This document shows, piece after piece, positions 34,696-43,033 of a stretch of DNA of 64,000 nucleotides; the stretch's first letter is position 1, and every line of letters begins with the position of its first letter. A model generated the notes under the pieces. That model was given only the letters and a program-made list of their open reading frames with translations, made no database searches and had not been told where the DNA came from. The stretch covers positions 102,627 to 166,626 of the forward strand of contig NZ_JXTJ01000009.1 in the NCBI RefSeq assembly GCF_001509835.1. The letters run 5' to 3'. Origin of the DNA: Allobosea sp. WAO (lineage in GTDB: Bacteria > Pseudomonadota > Alphaproteobacteria > Rhizobiales > Beijerinckiaceae). Made by a program: the position numbers and the translations under genes.

Positions 34696-35895
34696 GTGTC
34701 GCGTGCGGCTGCTCCCCTGATGATCATGCTCGTGGCGCTCTCGTCGGGATGCGTCGGCGGCACGCCGCGCTCCGTCGTTCCGGTGAATCTTGCTCCAATT
34801 GCAGCTGTCGAGGGCGTGACGTTCGCGCGCTTCTGGGGCGACGAGGTCAGCCCGGACATCCGCGCCGCCGTCACGCAGCAATATGAGCAGACCGCCCGCG
34901 CCGTGCGCGACGGCAGGCGCGCGGCCGATGAGCTTCGCCGCGCCGATTTCCTGGCGATCTCCGGCGGCGGGGCCGATGGCGCGTTTTCGGCGGGCTTTCT
35001 GAAAGGCTGGAGCAGCCGGGAAGACCGGCCGGCTTTCGAAGTGGTCACCGGCGTCAGCACCGGCGCGCTGGCGGCACCCTTCGCCTTTCTGGGCTCGGCC
35101 TATGACGGGCAACTCGAGGAGGTCTTCACCGCCTATGGCGACCGCGACATCTATATCGACCGGGGCCTGATCGGGCTGGTCGGCAGCGGCCTTTACGACA
35201 ACGCGCCGCTGCGCAGCCTGATCGCGCGTTATATGACCGACGCGATGGTCGAGGCTATCGCAGCAGAACATCGGCTGGGGCGCCGACTTCTGATCCAGAC
35301 CACCAATATCGACGCCCAGCGCCCGGTGATCTGGGACCTGACCGCGATCGCCGCGAGCGCCCGGCCGGATCGCCGCGAGCGCATGGTCGATATCCTGCTC
35401 GCTTCGGCGGCGCTGCCGGCGATCTTTCCGCCCGTCCGCCTCGATGTGCTGGCGGCCGGGGAGCCGCATCAGGAGCTGCATGTCGACGGAGCTACGGTCT
35501 CGCAGGTGTTCTTCGCACCGCCGAACTTGCGGCTCGTCGACTATGAGCGGCGCTTCTTCGGCCTGCCCCGTGAGCGCACCCTCTACCTCATCCGCAATGG
35601 CAGGCTCGATCCCGAATACGCCGCTACGCAGGAAACGACGATCGGCATCGCCCGCCGGTCCATCGAAACACTGGTGAAGTATCAGGCCGTGGCCGATCTC
35701 GTTCGCCTGGAAACGCAGGCGCGCGCCGCCAATGGCAAGGTGCTGTTCACGGCCATCCCCGCCGGTTTCGAGCGCAAGCCGAAATCCGAGTTCGACCGCC
35801 CCTATATGCGCGAGCTGTTCCAGATCGGCATCCGCGAGGGGAGCGCTGGCAACTGGCGGCGCCAGGCTCCCCGGACACCGACCGCCGCCCGGTGA
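34696..35895 (+). CDS. Patatin-like phospholipase, probable lipoprotein
   Basis: About 399 residues from the chosen start. The catalytic dyad of the patatin family is present: GxSxG as GVSTGA with an oxyanion loop GGGADGAF upstream, and the DGA box (VDGATV) about 150 residues further on. The N-terminus reads as a lipoprotein signal peptide (a hydrophobic stretch LMIMLVALSSG followed by Cys), so it is probably anchored in the cell envelope and hydrolyses lipid acyl esters. The GTG at 34696 gives exactly this signal peptide. The open frame extends upstream to an ATG at 34567, but those residues are not signal-like. The start is uncertain. Confidence 0.82.
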   Translation: MSRAAAPLMIMLVALSSGCVGGTPRSVVPVNLAPIAAVEGVTFARFWGDEVSPDIRAAVTQQYEQTARAVRDGRRAADELRRADFLAISGGGADGAFSAGFLKGWSSREDRPAFEVVTGVSTGALAAPFAFLGSAYDGQLEEVFTAYGDRDIYIDRGLIGLVGSGLYDNAPLRSLIARYMTDAMVEAIAAEHRLGRRLLIQTTNIDAQRPVIWDLTAIAASARPDRRERMVDILLASAALPAIFPPVRLDVLAAGEPHQELHVDGATVSQVFFAPPNLRLVDYERRFFGLPRERTLYLIRNGRLDPEYAATQETTIGIARRSIETLVKYQAVADLVRLETQARAANGKVLFTAIPAGFERKPKSEFDRPYMRELFQIGIREGSAGNWRRQAPRTPTAAR

Positions 35896-35983
35896 GGTGA
35901 TGCGGGCAACGCGGGAAGGGCGAGGGTGAGGAGAGAGCCGCCGCCCCCTTCGCAGCGGTGAGGTCGTTCGCTATGGTCGAACA

Positions 35984-36922
35984 ATGACCTGGCGCTTCGA
36001 CGATGTGCAGACCTTCCTGAAAGTCGTGGAGGCGGGTGGTGTCACAGCCGCCGCCGCCGAACTCAAATTGTCGAAATCGGTGGTGAGCAAGCGGGTCAGC
36101 GACCTCGAGGACGCGCTCGGCGTCGCCCTGCTGCGCCGCTCGACACGGAGCGTCAGCCCGACCGAGCAGGGGCTCCTGTTCTACGAGCAGATGCGGCAAG
36201 CGCTGCGGGCGATCGAGAGCGCCGTCGAGGGCGTGATGGACCGCGCCGACAGCTTGAAGGGACGCCTGCACATCACCGCCCCAATGAGCTTCGCGACCTT
36301 GCATCTTGGCCCGATGCTGGCCGATTTCGCTGCCCTGCATCCCGGCCTCCAGTTCGCGGTCGATCTCGATGATCGCATGCTCGACCTGGTCGGCGGCAGC
36401 CACGACCTCGCGATCCGGATCGGCCGTCTGCCGGATTCCTCGCTGATCGCGCGCAAGCTCTGCCTGAGCCGCCGCGTCGTCTGCTGCAGCCCGGACTATG
36501 CGCGCCGGAGACCCTTGCCGGCGTCGATCGCCGAGATCGCCGCGCATGACTGCATCGACTATGCGAACGCACATGCCAGCCAGCTCTGGCAGTTCCTGCC
36601 GGTCCCTCCCGACATGCGGCCGCGGACGGTCGCGACACGTAGCCGCCTCGTCGCCAATAATGGCGAGGTGATGCGGGATTTCGCGATCGCCGGGCTCGGG
36701 CTGGCGATTCTGCCGCTGTTCCTCGCCGCGGATGCCATCAAGGCAGGGCGCCTCGTCCAGGTATTGCCGGAGGAAAGTCCGCTGCCCGATACGATCTATG
36801 CGGTCTACCCGCCGACGCGACATGTGCCGCAGCGGGTCCGTGCGCTCGTCGACTATCTTGGTCAGCGCCTCGCCAACGGCGCGCCGTGGGAGCGGGGGCT
36901 GGCTGGCGGTGAAGCAGGCTGA
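35984..36922 (+). CDS. LysR-family transcriptional regulator
   Basis: The 312-residue product has the N-terminal winged helix-turn-helix of LysR proteins (VTAAAAELKLSKSVVSKRVS, then DALGVALLRRSTRSVSPTEQG) and a substrate-binding domain from about 90. It begins MTWRFDDVQTF with no gap from a typical LysR start. It is encoded convergently with the ABM gene and may control the pirin/isochorismatase/OsmC genes that follow, which are often linked to LysR regulators. Confidence 0.92.
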   Translation: MTWRFDDVQTFLKVVEAGGVTAAAAELKLSKSVVSKRVSDLEDALGVALLRRSTRSVSPTEQGLLFYEQMRQALRAIESAVEGVMDRADSLKGRLHITAPMSFATLHLGPMLADFAALHPGLQFAVDLDDRMLDLVGGSHDLAIRIGRLPDSSLIARKLCLSRRVVCCSPDYARRRPLPASIAEIAAHDCIDYANAHASQLWQFLPVPPDMRPRTVATRSRLVANNGEVMRDFAIAGLGLAILPLFLAADAIKAGRLVQVLPEESPLPDTIYAVYPPTRHVPQRVRALVDYLGQRLANGAPWERGLAGGEAG

Positions 36923-36972
36923 GACTTTCGGAGCACCGCTTTCAGTCGCAGAGCCGGTTCAGAAAGGGGAGG

Positions 36973-36995
36973 GCCGGCGCCGCGGCGGCGCCGGC
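36973..36995. terminator. Bidirectional terminator hairpin between the LysR and ABM genes
   Basis: GCCGGCGCC (36973-36981) pairs perfectly with GGCGCCGGC (36987-36995). It lies between two convergent stop codons (36922 and 37021). On the minus strand a pyrimidine tract with TTTCT follows. Confidence 0.6.
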
Positions 36996-37020
36996 TGCGA
37001 GGTTTCCCTGCGCACACGCG

Positions 37021-37317
37021 TCAGATGACACGGGTCAGGAAGCAGGCGATCTCGGTGCTCTCGACATTCGCGGCGCCTTTCTCCTGGAAGTGGCGGATAT
37101 GCTCGCTCTGGCTGTGGTGCTTGTTCTGCGCTTCGGCGCTGGCCCAGCGTTCGACGAAGACGAAGCGGCGCGGATCGTTCATGTCCACGAACAGATCGTA
37201 GCTGAGACTGCCTTCCTCGCGGCGGGATGGCTCGACGACCTGGATCAGGTCCCGGCGCAGGCTGTCTTCCCGGCCGGCCTTGGCATAGAGGGCGACGACG
37301 ACATGGATATCGCTCAT
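37021..37317 (-). CDS. Antibiotic biosynthesis monooxygenase (ABM) domain protein
   Basis: This small 98-residue protein has the dimeric ferredoxin-like ABM fold (IHVVVALYAKAGREDSLRRDL, FVFVERWASAEAQNKHHSQSE). Family members include YgiN-type quinol monooxygenases and heme-degrading enzymes; many have no known role. The ATG at 37317 follows GGGAGGAG. It is the downstream partner of the isochorismatase-fold gene on the same strand, 100 bases away. Confidence 0.88.
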   Translation of the reverse strand: MSDIHVVVALYAKAGREDSLRRDLIQVVEPSRREEGSLSYDLFVDMNDPRRFVFVERWASAEAQNKHHSQSEHIRHFQEKGAANVESTEIACFLTRVI

Positions 37318-37417
37318 TCGACTGCTCCTCCCGGTGGGTGGGAGCGGCGGCGTTCCGGATGGGCTGCAAGCGCCCATCCGGATGTCGCGGCGATCCCGGG
37401 ATCAGGGGCGTGGCAGG

Positions 37418-38059
37418 CTACTCGGTGCGGTCGTAGGAGAACTGGATGCCTGCCGTGCCGCCGGTCTCGATGAACAGGTTCATGAAGGCCGGGACGGTTT
37501 CCTTGCGCGCCCAGTCGCGCTGCAATTCGCAGAAGAGCTGCGGCACGCTGATCATCTTGCCGCCAGCCTGCTCGATGCGGCGCAGGCCGGCCTCATGCGC
37601 CGCGACCGAGGTGCCGCCGACGGCGTCGGCCACGACATAGACTTCGTAGCCTTCGGCGAGCGCATCGAGCGCCGGGAAGGTCAGACAGGCCTCGGTCCAC
37701 AGCGCCGTCATGATCAGCTTCTTGCGGCCGGCCGCCTCGACGGCCTGGCGGAATTCGACGTCTTCCCAGGAGTTGATCGTCGTGCGGTCGATGGTCGGAA
37801 TGCCCTTCAGCGCCTTCTGGATTTGCGGGATCGGCGGCTTGTTGAGCCCCGTCTTCACGTTCACCGTCGAGTGGATGATCGGCAGGCCGTAGGCGACAGC
37901 CGCCTTGGACGAGCCGACGATGTTGTTGATCAGCAGCTGGCGGTCCATCGAGGCGATCGAGTTCACCTGGACCGGCTGGTAGTCGATGATCACGAAGGCC
38001 GAGTTCTGCGGGGTGAGAAGATGATCCTTGCGCGGATCGCGAATGGCTTCGCTGGTCAT
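37418..38059 (-). CDS. Isochorismatase-family (YcaC-like) cysteine hydrolase
   Basis: This 213-residue isochorismatase-fold hydrolase has the catalytic aspartate in FVIIDYQP (residues 22-29) and the nucleophile cysteine in WTEACLTFPALDA. The sequence around TINSWED and GRKKLIMTALWTEACLTF resembles YcaC, an octameric hydrolase of unknown substrate. The ATG at 38059 has GAGG nine bases upstream; the longer open frame upstream is not family-like. It is divergent from the pirin gene. Confidence 0.88.
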   Translation of the reverse strand: MTSEAIRDPRKDHLLTPQNSAFVIIDYQPVQVNSIASMDRQLLINNIVGSSKAAVAYGLPIIHSTVNVKTGLNKPPIPQIQKALKGIPTIDRTTINSWEDVEFRQAVEAAGRKKLIMTALWTEACLTFPALDALAEGYEVYVVADAVGGTSVAAHEAGLRRIEQAGGKMISVPQLFCELQRDWARKETVPAFMNLFIETGGTAGIQFSYDRTE

Positions 38060-38340
38060 GACATCATCCTCGCGGTTGTGGCGGCAGGCTGACCGGGTGC
38101 CTCGCTGGCAACTACGCCAGAGACCGATCGAGCGCTCCGCATCGATCAGGCTGCTGGAGCCTAGCACCGTCCCGAAGCCGCAAAAGCCGGGCGCTGACGA
38201 ACGCGATGTTCTGCCCAGGCGAACAATGGCGTCTCGCAAATGCTCGCCTTGCCGGCCTCTCCGGGGCATAGTTTCGGGCGGAGGCGGACCGGCATCGCCG
38301 CGAAATGCCTCCTGTAGCGGGCGCAATCGAGGAACGATCG

Positions 38341-39255
38341 ATGGGCTGGATGCCGACGGACGATCCGATCACCGGTGACCCGAAATCCTGTGATGCGCTC
38401 GAGCTCGTCATCGTGCCGCGCGTGCGCGATCTCGGCGGCTTCAATGTCAGGCGGGCCCTGCCGCATGGTCGGCGGCAGATGGTCGGACCCTTCATCTTTT
38501 TCGACCATTTCGGGCCGGTGCAGTTCATCGCCGGGCAGGGCATGGATGTCCGGCCGCACCCGCATATCGGCCTGGCGACCGTGACCTATCTCTTCGACGG
38601 GCGCGTCACCCATCGCGACAGCGAAGGCAATGTCCAGGAGATCAGCCCGGGCGCCATGAACCTGATGACGGCGGGCAAGGGCATCTCGCATTCCGAGCGG
38701 ACGCCGGGGGCGGACCGCGACGGCAAGCACCAGATGTACGGCTTGCAGAGCTGGATCGCGCTGCCGGCCGCCAAGGAGGAGATCGCGCCGTCCTTCCAGC
38801 ATTATGCCGCCGAGGACATGCCGATCATCCAGGACAATGGCGTCAAGGCGCGGGTGATCGCCGGCTCGGCCTTCGGCCGGGCCTCGCCCGTCGCCATGGT
38901 CTCCGACTGGTTCTATGTCGAAGTTGTGCTCGGCACCGGGATGAGCGTGCCACTCGATGCCGACCATGAGGAGCGGGCTATCTATGTGGTGAGCGGCGAG
39001 GTCGAGATCGCCGGCGACCGCTTCGAGGGGCCACGCCTGCTGATCTTCAAGCCGGGCGACAGGATCACCGTGCGGGCGACGCAGCCGAGCGTGATGATGT
39101 TCCTCGGCGGTACGGCGCTGGAGGGTCCGCGCTACATCTGGTGGAACTTCGTCTCCTCCAGCAAGGAGCGGATCGAGCAGGCCAAGGAAGACTGGAAGCA
39201 GGGCCGCTTCGGGCAGGTGCCCGACGAAAGCGAGTTCATCCCCCTGCCGGAATAG
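38341..39255 (+). CDS. Pirin-family bicupin protein
   Basis: The 304-residue protein has the two cupin domains of pirin. Metal ligands are visible as RPHPHIGLATVTYLF and the SHSE of GISHSERTPG. Pirins are iron-binding; some have quercetin dioxygenase activity or act as redox-sensing co-regulators. The ATG at 38341 follows GAGGAA and fits the usual start. It is followed 28 bases later by the OsmC gene and is divergent from the isochorismatase-like gene. Confidence 0.9.
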   Translation: MGWMPTDDPITGDPKSCDALELVIVPRVRDLGGFNVRRALPHGRRQMVGPFIFFDHFGPVQFIAGQGMDVRPHPHIGLATVTYLFDGRVTHRDSEGNVQEISPGAMNLMTAGKGISHSERTPGADRDGKHQMYGLQSWIALPAAKEEIAPSFQHYAAEDMPIIQDNGVKARVIAGSAFGRASPVAMVSDWFYVEVVLGTGMSVPLDADHEERAIYVVSGEVEIAGDRFEGPRLLIFKPGDRITVRATQPSVMMFLGGTALEGPRYIWWNFVSSSKERIEQAKEDWKQGRFGQVPDESEFIPLPE

Positions 39256-39283
39256 CCGGCGCGCCGGCGCGAGGAGCCTTCAG

Positions 39284-39679
39284 ATGTCGTCCGTCCATCT
39301 CGTTAGCCAAAGCGGCCTGGCCCAGGAGATCCGTGCCCGCAGGCACGTCCTCAAAGCCGACGAACCGGTCGGTGCCGGTGGTACCGATACCGGGCCAGCG
39401 CCCTACGAGATCCTGCTCTCGGCGCTGGTGGCCTGCACCTCGCTGACATTGCGCATGTATGCCGATCGCAAGGGCTGGGATCTCGGCCGGATCGAGGTCG
39501 AGGCCCGCTTCCTTAGGGATGCCAACGGCAACGAGGAGATCCGGCGCGAGGTCTTCTTCGGTCTGCCGCAGGGCCCGGACGCCCAGGAGCGGCTCGCGGC
39601 CGTCTGGGAGAAGACGCCGGTGACCAAGACCCTGAAGCGTAGCCTGCCGATCACCACGACCTTCTGCGCGCCGGATTGA
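39284..39679 (+). CDS. OsmC-family protein, second cysteine position changed
   Basis: The 131-residue product belongs to the OsmC/Ohr thiol-peroxidase superfamily. The first cysteine is present (ALVACTSLTLRMYADRKGW). The CPV motif that normally carries the second cysteine reads TPVTKTL here, with Thr in place of Cys; the only other cysteine lies in the last residues (TFCAPD). It may therefore not be a classic two-cysteine peroxidase, or may use the terminal cysteine. It follows the pirin gene in a probable two-gene operon. Confidence 0.85.
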   Translation: MSSVHLVSQSGLAQEIRARRHVLKADEPVGAGGTDTGPAPYEILLSALVACTSLTLRMYADRKGWDLGRIEVEARFLRDANGNEEIRREVFFGLPQGPDAQERLAAVWEKTPVTKTLKRSLPITTTFCAPD

Positions 39680-39688
39680 GCGCGGCGC

Positions 39689-40015
39689 GTGGGTAGTGCC
39701 TCGCAGGCCTCAGGCCTTCAATGTCGCTGCAGCCTGAGCGAGCGCGGGCTGACGCGAACGGTTGGCGCCACGGTCTCGCACATCCTGGCTGTGCCGCTGC
39801 TCGTCGCCACCACGGACCTGATCGCCTTCGTGCCGCGACAGCTCGTCTTGCAGTTCCGCGATCAGGGCTTGGTCTTCCGCGAGCTGCCCTATGAGAGCCC
39901 GCCGTTGCGGATGGCGATGCTCTCGCACCGGAGGATGGGAGCTCACCCCTCGGTCGCGTGGCTCTGCCGCACGCTTGCCGCGGTCGCGGGACAGGCCGAT
40001 CGCGAGTGCGAGTAG
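39689..40015 (+). pseudogene. Remnant of a LysR-family regulator (C-terminal part of the effector domain)
   Basis: The translated segment ILAVPLLVATTDLIAFVPRQL...LRMAMLSHRRMGAHPSVAWLCRTLAAV looks like the final third of a LysR effector-binding domain. That part normally reads roughly LAxPxLVAxTDLVAxVPRRL..WHxRxxxDPAxRWLRxxL. Nothing upstream encodes a helix-turn-helix: the OsmC gene ends 9 bases before. The frame opens with an ATG but the first 30 residues are unrelated. I read it as a decayed gene cut down by a deletion. Confidence 0.6.
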
Positions 40016-40028
40016 GGCGGAGGAACCT

Positions 40029-41075
40029 TCAGGCAACAGCGGGGCGTTGTACAGGATCTCCACCGAGCTGCCAGCCGAGCCTGGGTGCAACCAGGCGGAC
40101 GAAGTCGCCGAGAATCTGGCGATAGTCCTCGGCCGCGAAGTTGTAGGGCAGTTCGAGCCGCAAGGTATCGACCAGCGGCAGCACCGGGTCAGCAGCGAGG
40201 CGGTCGGCGATCTCGTCAGCCGTACCGACGAGATCGGGCGTGAACAGCGTACGGCGCTCGCCCTGCGGTGCCAGCGTGCGCTGGTGACGGCCGGCAGCAT
40301 ATTCGCGATAGCGCCGGCGCATTACGGGATCGGCCCCGTCGAGCGGTACGATCACCCGCCCGACCGCGATGTTCGGCTCGCTCTCGCCACGCCAGTTCGT
40401 GCGGAATGTCTCGATGTGGCGCTTCTGCGTGGCAAAGAAATCGTCGCTCTCCTCGCCGGTGTTGAGATTGCCGACGAGCAGGTGGAAGCCGTTCTCGGCG
40501 GCCCAGCGCACCGAACGCTGCGAACCAGCGCCATACCAGAGCCGCTGCCTCAGCCCCGGTGCATGCGGCCTCAGCCGCGGCCGGTGCTCGCCGGCGGCGG
40601 AAGTGATCCGCGTCTCGGGCTCGCCGAGCCAGTCGCCTTCGATGTTGGCGGCGAGCCGCGCGACCCGCGCATGGGAGAAATCGAGAGCGGCGGAATCGCC
40701 GTCGAAGAAGCGTTCGCCGAGCAGCTTGCCGAAGGGCGGCGGGCCGGCGCTGAGCCCGACATTGAGCCGTCCACCTGAGAGGACGTCGACCAGCGAGAGG
40801 TCTTCTGCCAGTCGGAACGGATTCTCGTAGCCCATCTGGATCACGGCGGTGCCGAGCCCAATCCTTTTGGTGCGCTGCGTCGCGGCGGCAAGGAAGGTCG
40901 CGGCGGAGGAGACGCCGGGCTCGAGATGGCGCTGGCGCACCCAGGCACTGTCGAAGCCGAGTGCCTCGCCATGCTCGAACAGGGCGAGCGTCTGTTCGAG
41001 GCCGGCGCGCGGATTGGCGTCGTCGTAATTGCCCGGCGTCAGAAAGGCGAGGCGGCGGATCGCTAGTTTGGTCAT
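40029..41075 (-). CDS. Luciferase-like (LLM class) flavin-dependent monooxygenase
   Basis: The 348-residue product has the bacterial-luciferase TIM-barrel pattern: ALGFDSAWVRQRHLEPGV, KRIGLGTAVIQMGYENPFR and DVLSGGRLNVGLSAG. These enzymes use reduced FMN from a separate reductase and often cleave C-S bonds or oxidise small organosulfur or organonitrogen molecules. It closes the minus-strand organosulfur operon, 3 bases after the stop of the second binding-protein gene. The reductase is probably the flavin reductase at the start of the same operon. Confidence 0.87.
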   Translation of the reverse strand: MTKLAIRRLAFLTPGNYDDANPRAGLEQTLALFEHGEALGFDSAWVRQRHLEPGVSSAATFLAAATQRTKRIGLGTAVIQMGYENPFRLAEDLSLVDVLSGGRLNVGLSAGPPPFGKLLGERFFDGDSAALDFSHARVARLAANIEGDWLGEPETRITSAAGEHRPRLRPHAPGLRQRLWYGAGSQRSVRWAAENGFHLLVGNLNTGEESDDFFATQKRHIETFRTNWRGESEPNIAVGRVIVPLDGADPVMRRRYREYAAGRHQRTLAPQGERRTLFTPDLVGTADEIADRLAADPVLPLVDTLRLELPYNFAAEDYRQILGDFVRLVAPRLGWQLGGDPVQRPAVA

Positions 41076-41078
41076 GGC

Positions 41079-42014
41079 TCAGTACTTCGGCAGGCCGGGC
41101 GGATTTGTCTCGGAGCGGTCGAGCGCCTCCTCCTCGAGTTGCCAGCGCGCCAGCGACTGGCGGAACTTGCCGTTGGCGATCAGGTTGTTGGTCGCGATGG
41201 TCAGCGCATCGACGAGGCCGCTGCCCTTGCGTGTGGTGATCGCGACGTCCGACTTCAGCGGCCAGCCGGCGCTGAGCGTGCCGATGCGTTTGATATCCTT
41301 GTCGCGCGCCGCGATGAAGACGAGTTGCGCATGCGGCTGGACGATCGCGTCGACCCGCCCCGAGCGCAGGGCGACGAGGCGCCCTGCCTCGTCGTCGAAG
41401 AGCTGCAACTCGATCGGCTTCAGCCCCGCGGCGACGTTCTGCTTGCTCCACTCGACGAGGATGCGCTCCTGATTGGTGCCGCCGCCGACGCTGATGCTGA
41501 GGCCCGCCGCGTCCTTCGGTTCTCGGATGGCTGCGACATTGCTGTCCGCCCTGACGAAGAAGCCGTGCAGCCCCTGCCGATAGGTCGAGAAGTCGAACTT
41601 CTCCTTGCGCTGCTCGGTGACGCCGACATTGGAGATCACCGCGTCATACTTTCCCGAGGCGAGGCCGAGCGGCCAGTCGGCCCAGGCGATCGGCAGCAGG
41701 TTGAGCTTGAGGCCAAGGCTGTCGGCGATCAGCAGGGCGAAATCGGCATCGGCGCCGACCACGGTCTTGGCGTCCGTAGCATAGGTGGCGAGCGGTGGCC
41801 CGCCCGGGCTGACTGCGACCGTCAGCACGCCTGGCTCGACGAACTTGAAGCCCTTCGGGATCGCGGCGATCGCGTCCGGCTGCTTGTCCGCCCGGACGCG
41901 GCCGGGCTGTTCCGGGCCGAGGTCGAAAGGTGCCTGGGCAAGCGCCGAGGCCGAGAGCAGGCCGAATGCTGCAAGTCCAAAGGCGAGCGCCCGCAGGTCG
42001 CACCGTCTGATCAT
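41079..42014 (-). CDS. ABC transporter substrate-binding protein (amino-acid/sulfur-compound type), copy 2
   Basis: The periplasmic binding protein has 311 residues from the chosen start and a signal peptide ending near SALAQ. Family-3 binding-protein signatures are ADADFALLIADSLG, WADWPLGLASGKYDAVISN and VTEQRKEKFDFSTY. It is a paralogue of the preceding gene product, sharing the mature start pattern PEQPGR, the WADWPLG(L/V)ASGKYDA stretch and the tail TNPPGLPK. Three ATGs lie close together; I chose the one at 42014 because GGAG lies 6 bases upstream. It probably binds a sulfur-containing amino acid or related compound. Confidence 0.88.
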   Translation of the reverse strand: MIRRCDLRALAFGLAAFGLLSASALAQAPFDLGPEQPGRVRADKQPDAIAAIPKGFKFVEPGVLTVAVSPGGPPLATYATDAKTVVGADADFALLIADSLGLKLNLLPIAWADWPLGLASGKYDAVISNVGVTEQRKEKFDFSTYRQGLHGFFVRADSNVAAIREPKDAAGLSISVGGGTNQERILVEWSKQNVAAGLKPIELQLFDDEAGRLVALRSGRVDAIVQPHAQLVFIAARDKDIKRIGTLSAGWPLKSDVAITTRKGSGLVDALTIATNNLIANGKFRQSLARWQLEEEALDRSETNPPGLPKY

Positions 42015-42075
42015 CTTCATCTCCATAAGTCGGTGATCAGGGCGCAGCCCGTCGGGTGCGGCGCCCTGTCTGCAA

Positions 42076-43008
42076 TCACTTCTTCGGCAGGCCGGGCGGG
42101 TTGGTGCGGGATTCCGTGATCGCCTCGGCCGCGAGATTCCAGCGCGCCAGCGCCTTGGCGTAGTTGCCGTTCCTGATCTGGCCGTTGAGCGCGTGGGTGA
42201 TCGCGTCGGCGAGGCCTGCACCCTTGTTGGTCGTCACCGCGATTTCGGCGAGCACCGGCCAGCCGCCCGAGAAATTGCCGGCGAGGCGGGTCTTGTTTTC
42301 CTGAGCCGCCTTGAAGCTCAGAAGGGCGTTCGGGCCGAGATAGGCGTCGGCCCGCCCGGTCTCCAGCGCGAGATAGAGCACGACATCGTCGTCATAATAC
42401 TGGATCTCGGCCGGCTTCAGCCCGTCCTTCACGTTCTGCTCGTTCCAGCGCAGCAGGATCTGCTCCTGATTGGTGCCGGAACCGACGATCACCTTGAGGC
42501 CCGCAATGTCGCGGGGATCGCGGATCTGAATCTCGTTGTCCTTCTTCACATAGAAGCCGAGCAGGTCCTTGCGATAGGTCGAGAAGTCGAACTTCTCCTT
42601 GCGCTGCTCGGTGACGGTGATGTTGGAGATCGCCGCATCGTATTTGCCGGAGGCGACGCCGAGCGGCCAGTCGGCCCAGGAAACCGAGACGATCTCGAGC
42701 TTGCGGCCGAGCGCGTCGGCGACGAGCTGAGCGATGTCGGGCTCGGAGCCGATCACCGTCCTGGTGTCGGTGGCATAGCCGCCGAAAGGCAGGCGGCCGG
42801 TGGCATTAGCGACGGTGAGCACGCCGTCCTTCACGAACTTGGCGTTCTTGTCGATCAGCTTGATCGCCTCCTCGTCGCGCGTTCCGCGCGGCCGGCCGGG
42901 CTGCTCGGGCGAAAGATCGATCGCCTGCTGGGCGAGGCCGAACGAGGGGAGAAGCGCGCTCGCCGAGGCGGCGCCGAGCAGGGCTAGCGTGTTGCGTCGG
43001 TTGATCAT
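42076..43008 (-). CDS. ABC transporter substrate-binding protein (amino-acid/sulfur-compound type), copy 1
   Basis: The 310-residue periplasmic binding protein has a twin-Arg-like start MINRRNTLALLGAASASALL and likely cleavage after GLAQ. It shares WADWPLGVASGKYDAAISN, VTEQRKEKFDFSTYRKDL and the tail RTNPPGLPKK with the next gene product, so the two arose by duplication. AAGGAG precedes the ATG. It follows the fused permease-ATPase gene and serves that transporter. Confidence 0.9.
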   Translation of the reverse strand: MINRRNTLALLGAASASALLPSFGLAQQAIDLSPEQPGRPRGTRDEEAIKLIDKNAKFVKDGVLTVANATGRLPFGGYATDTRTVIGSEPDIAQLVADALGRKLEIVSVSWADWPLGVASGKYDAAISNITVTEQRKEKFDFSTYRKDLLGFYVKKDNEIQIRDPRDIAGLKVIVGSGTNQEQILLRWNEQNVKDGLKPAEIQYYDDDVVLYLALETGRADAYLGPNALLSFKAAQENKTRLAGNFSGGWPVLAEIAVTTNKGAGLADAITHALNGQIRNGNYAKALARWNLAAEAITESRTNPPGLPKK

Positions 43009-43033
43009 GGTCTGGCTCCTTTGGGATGGTCGG

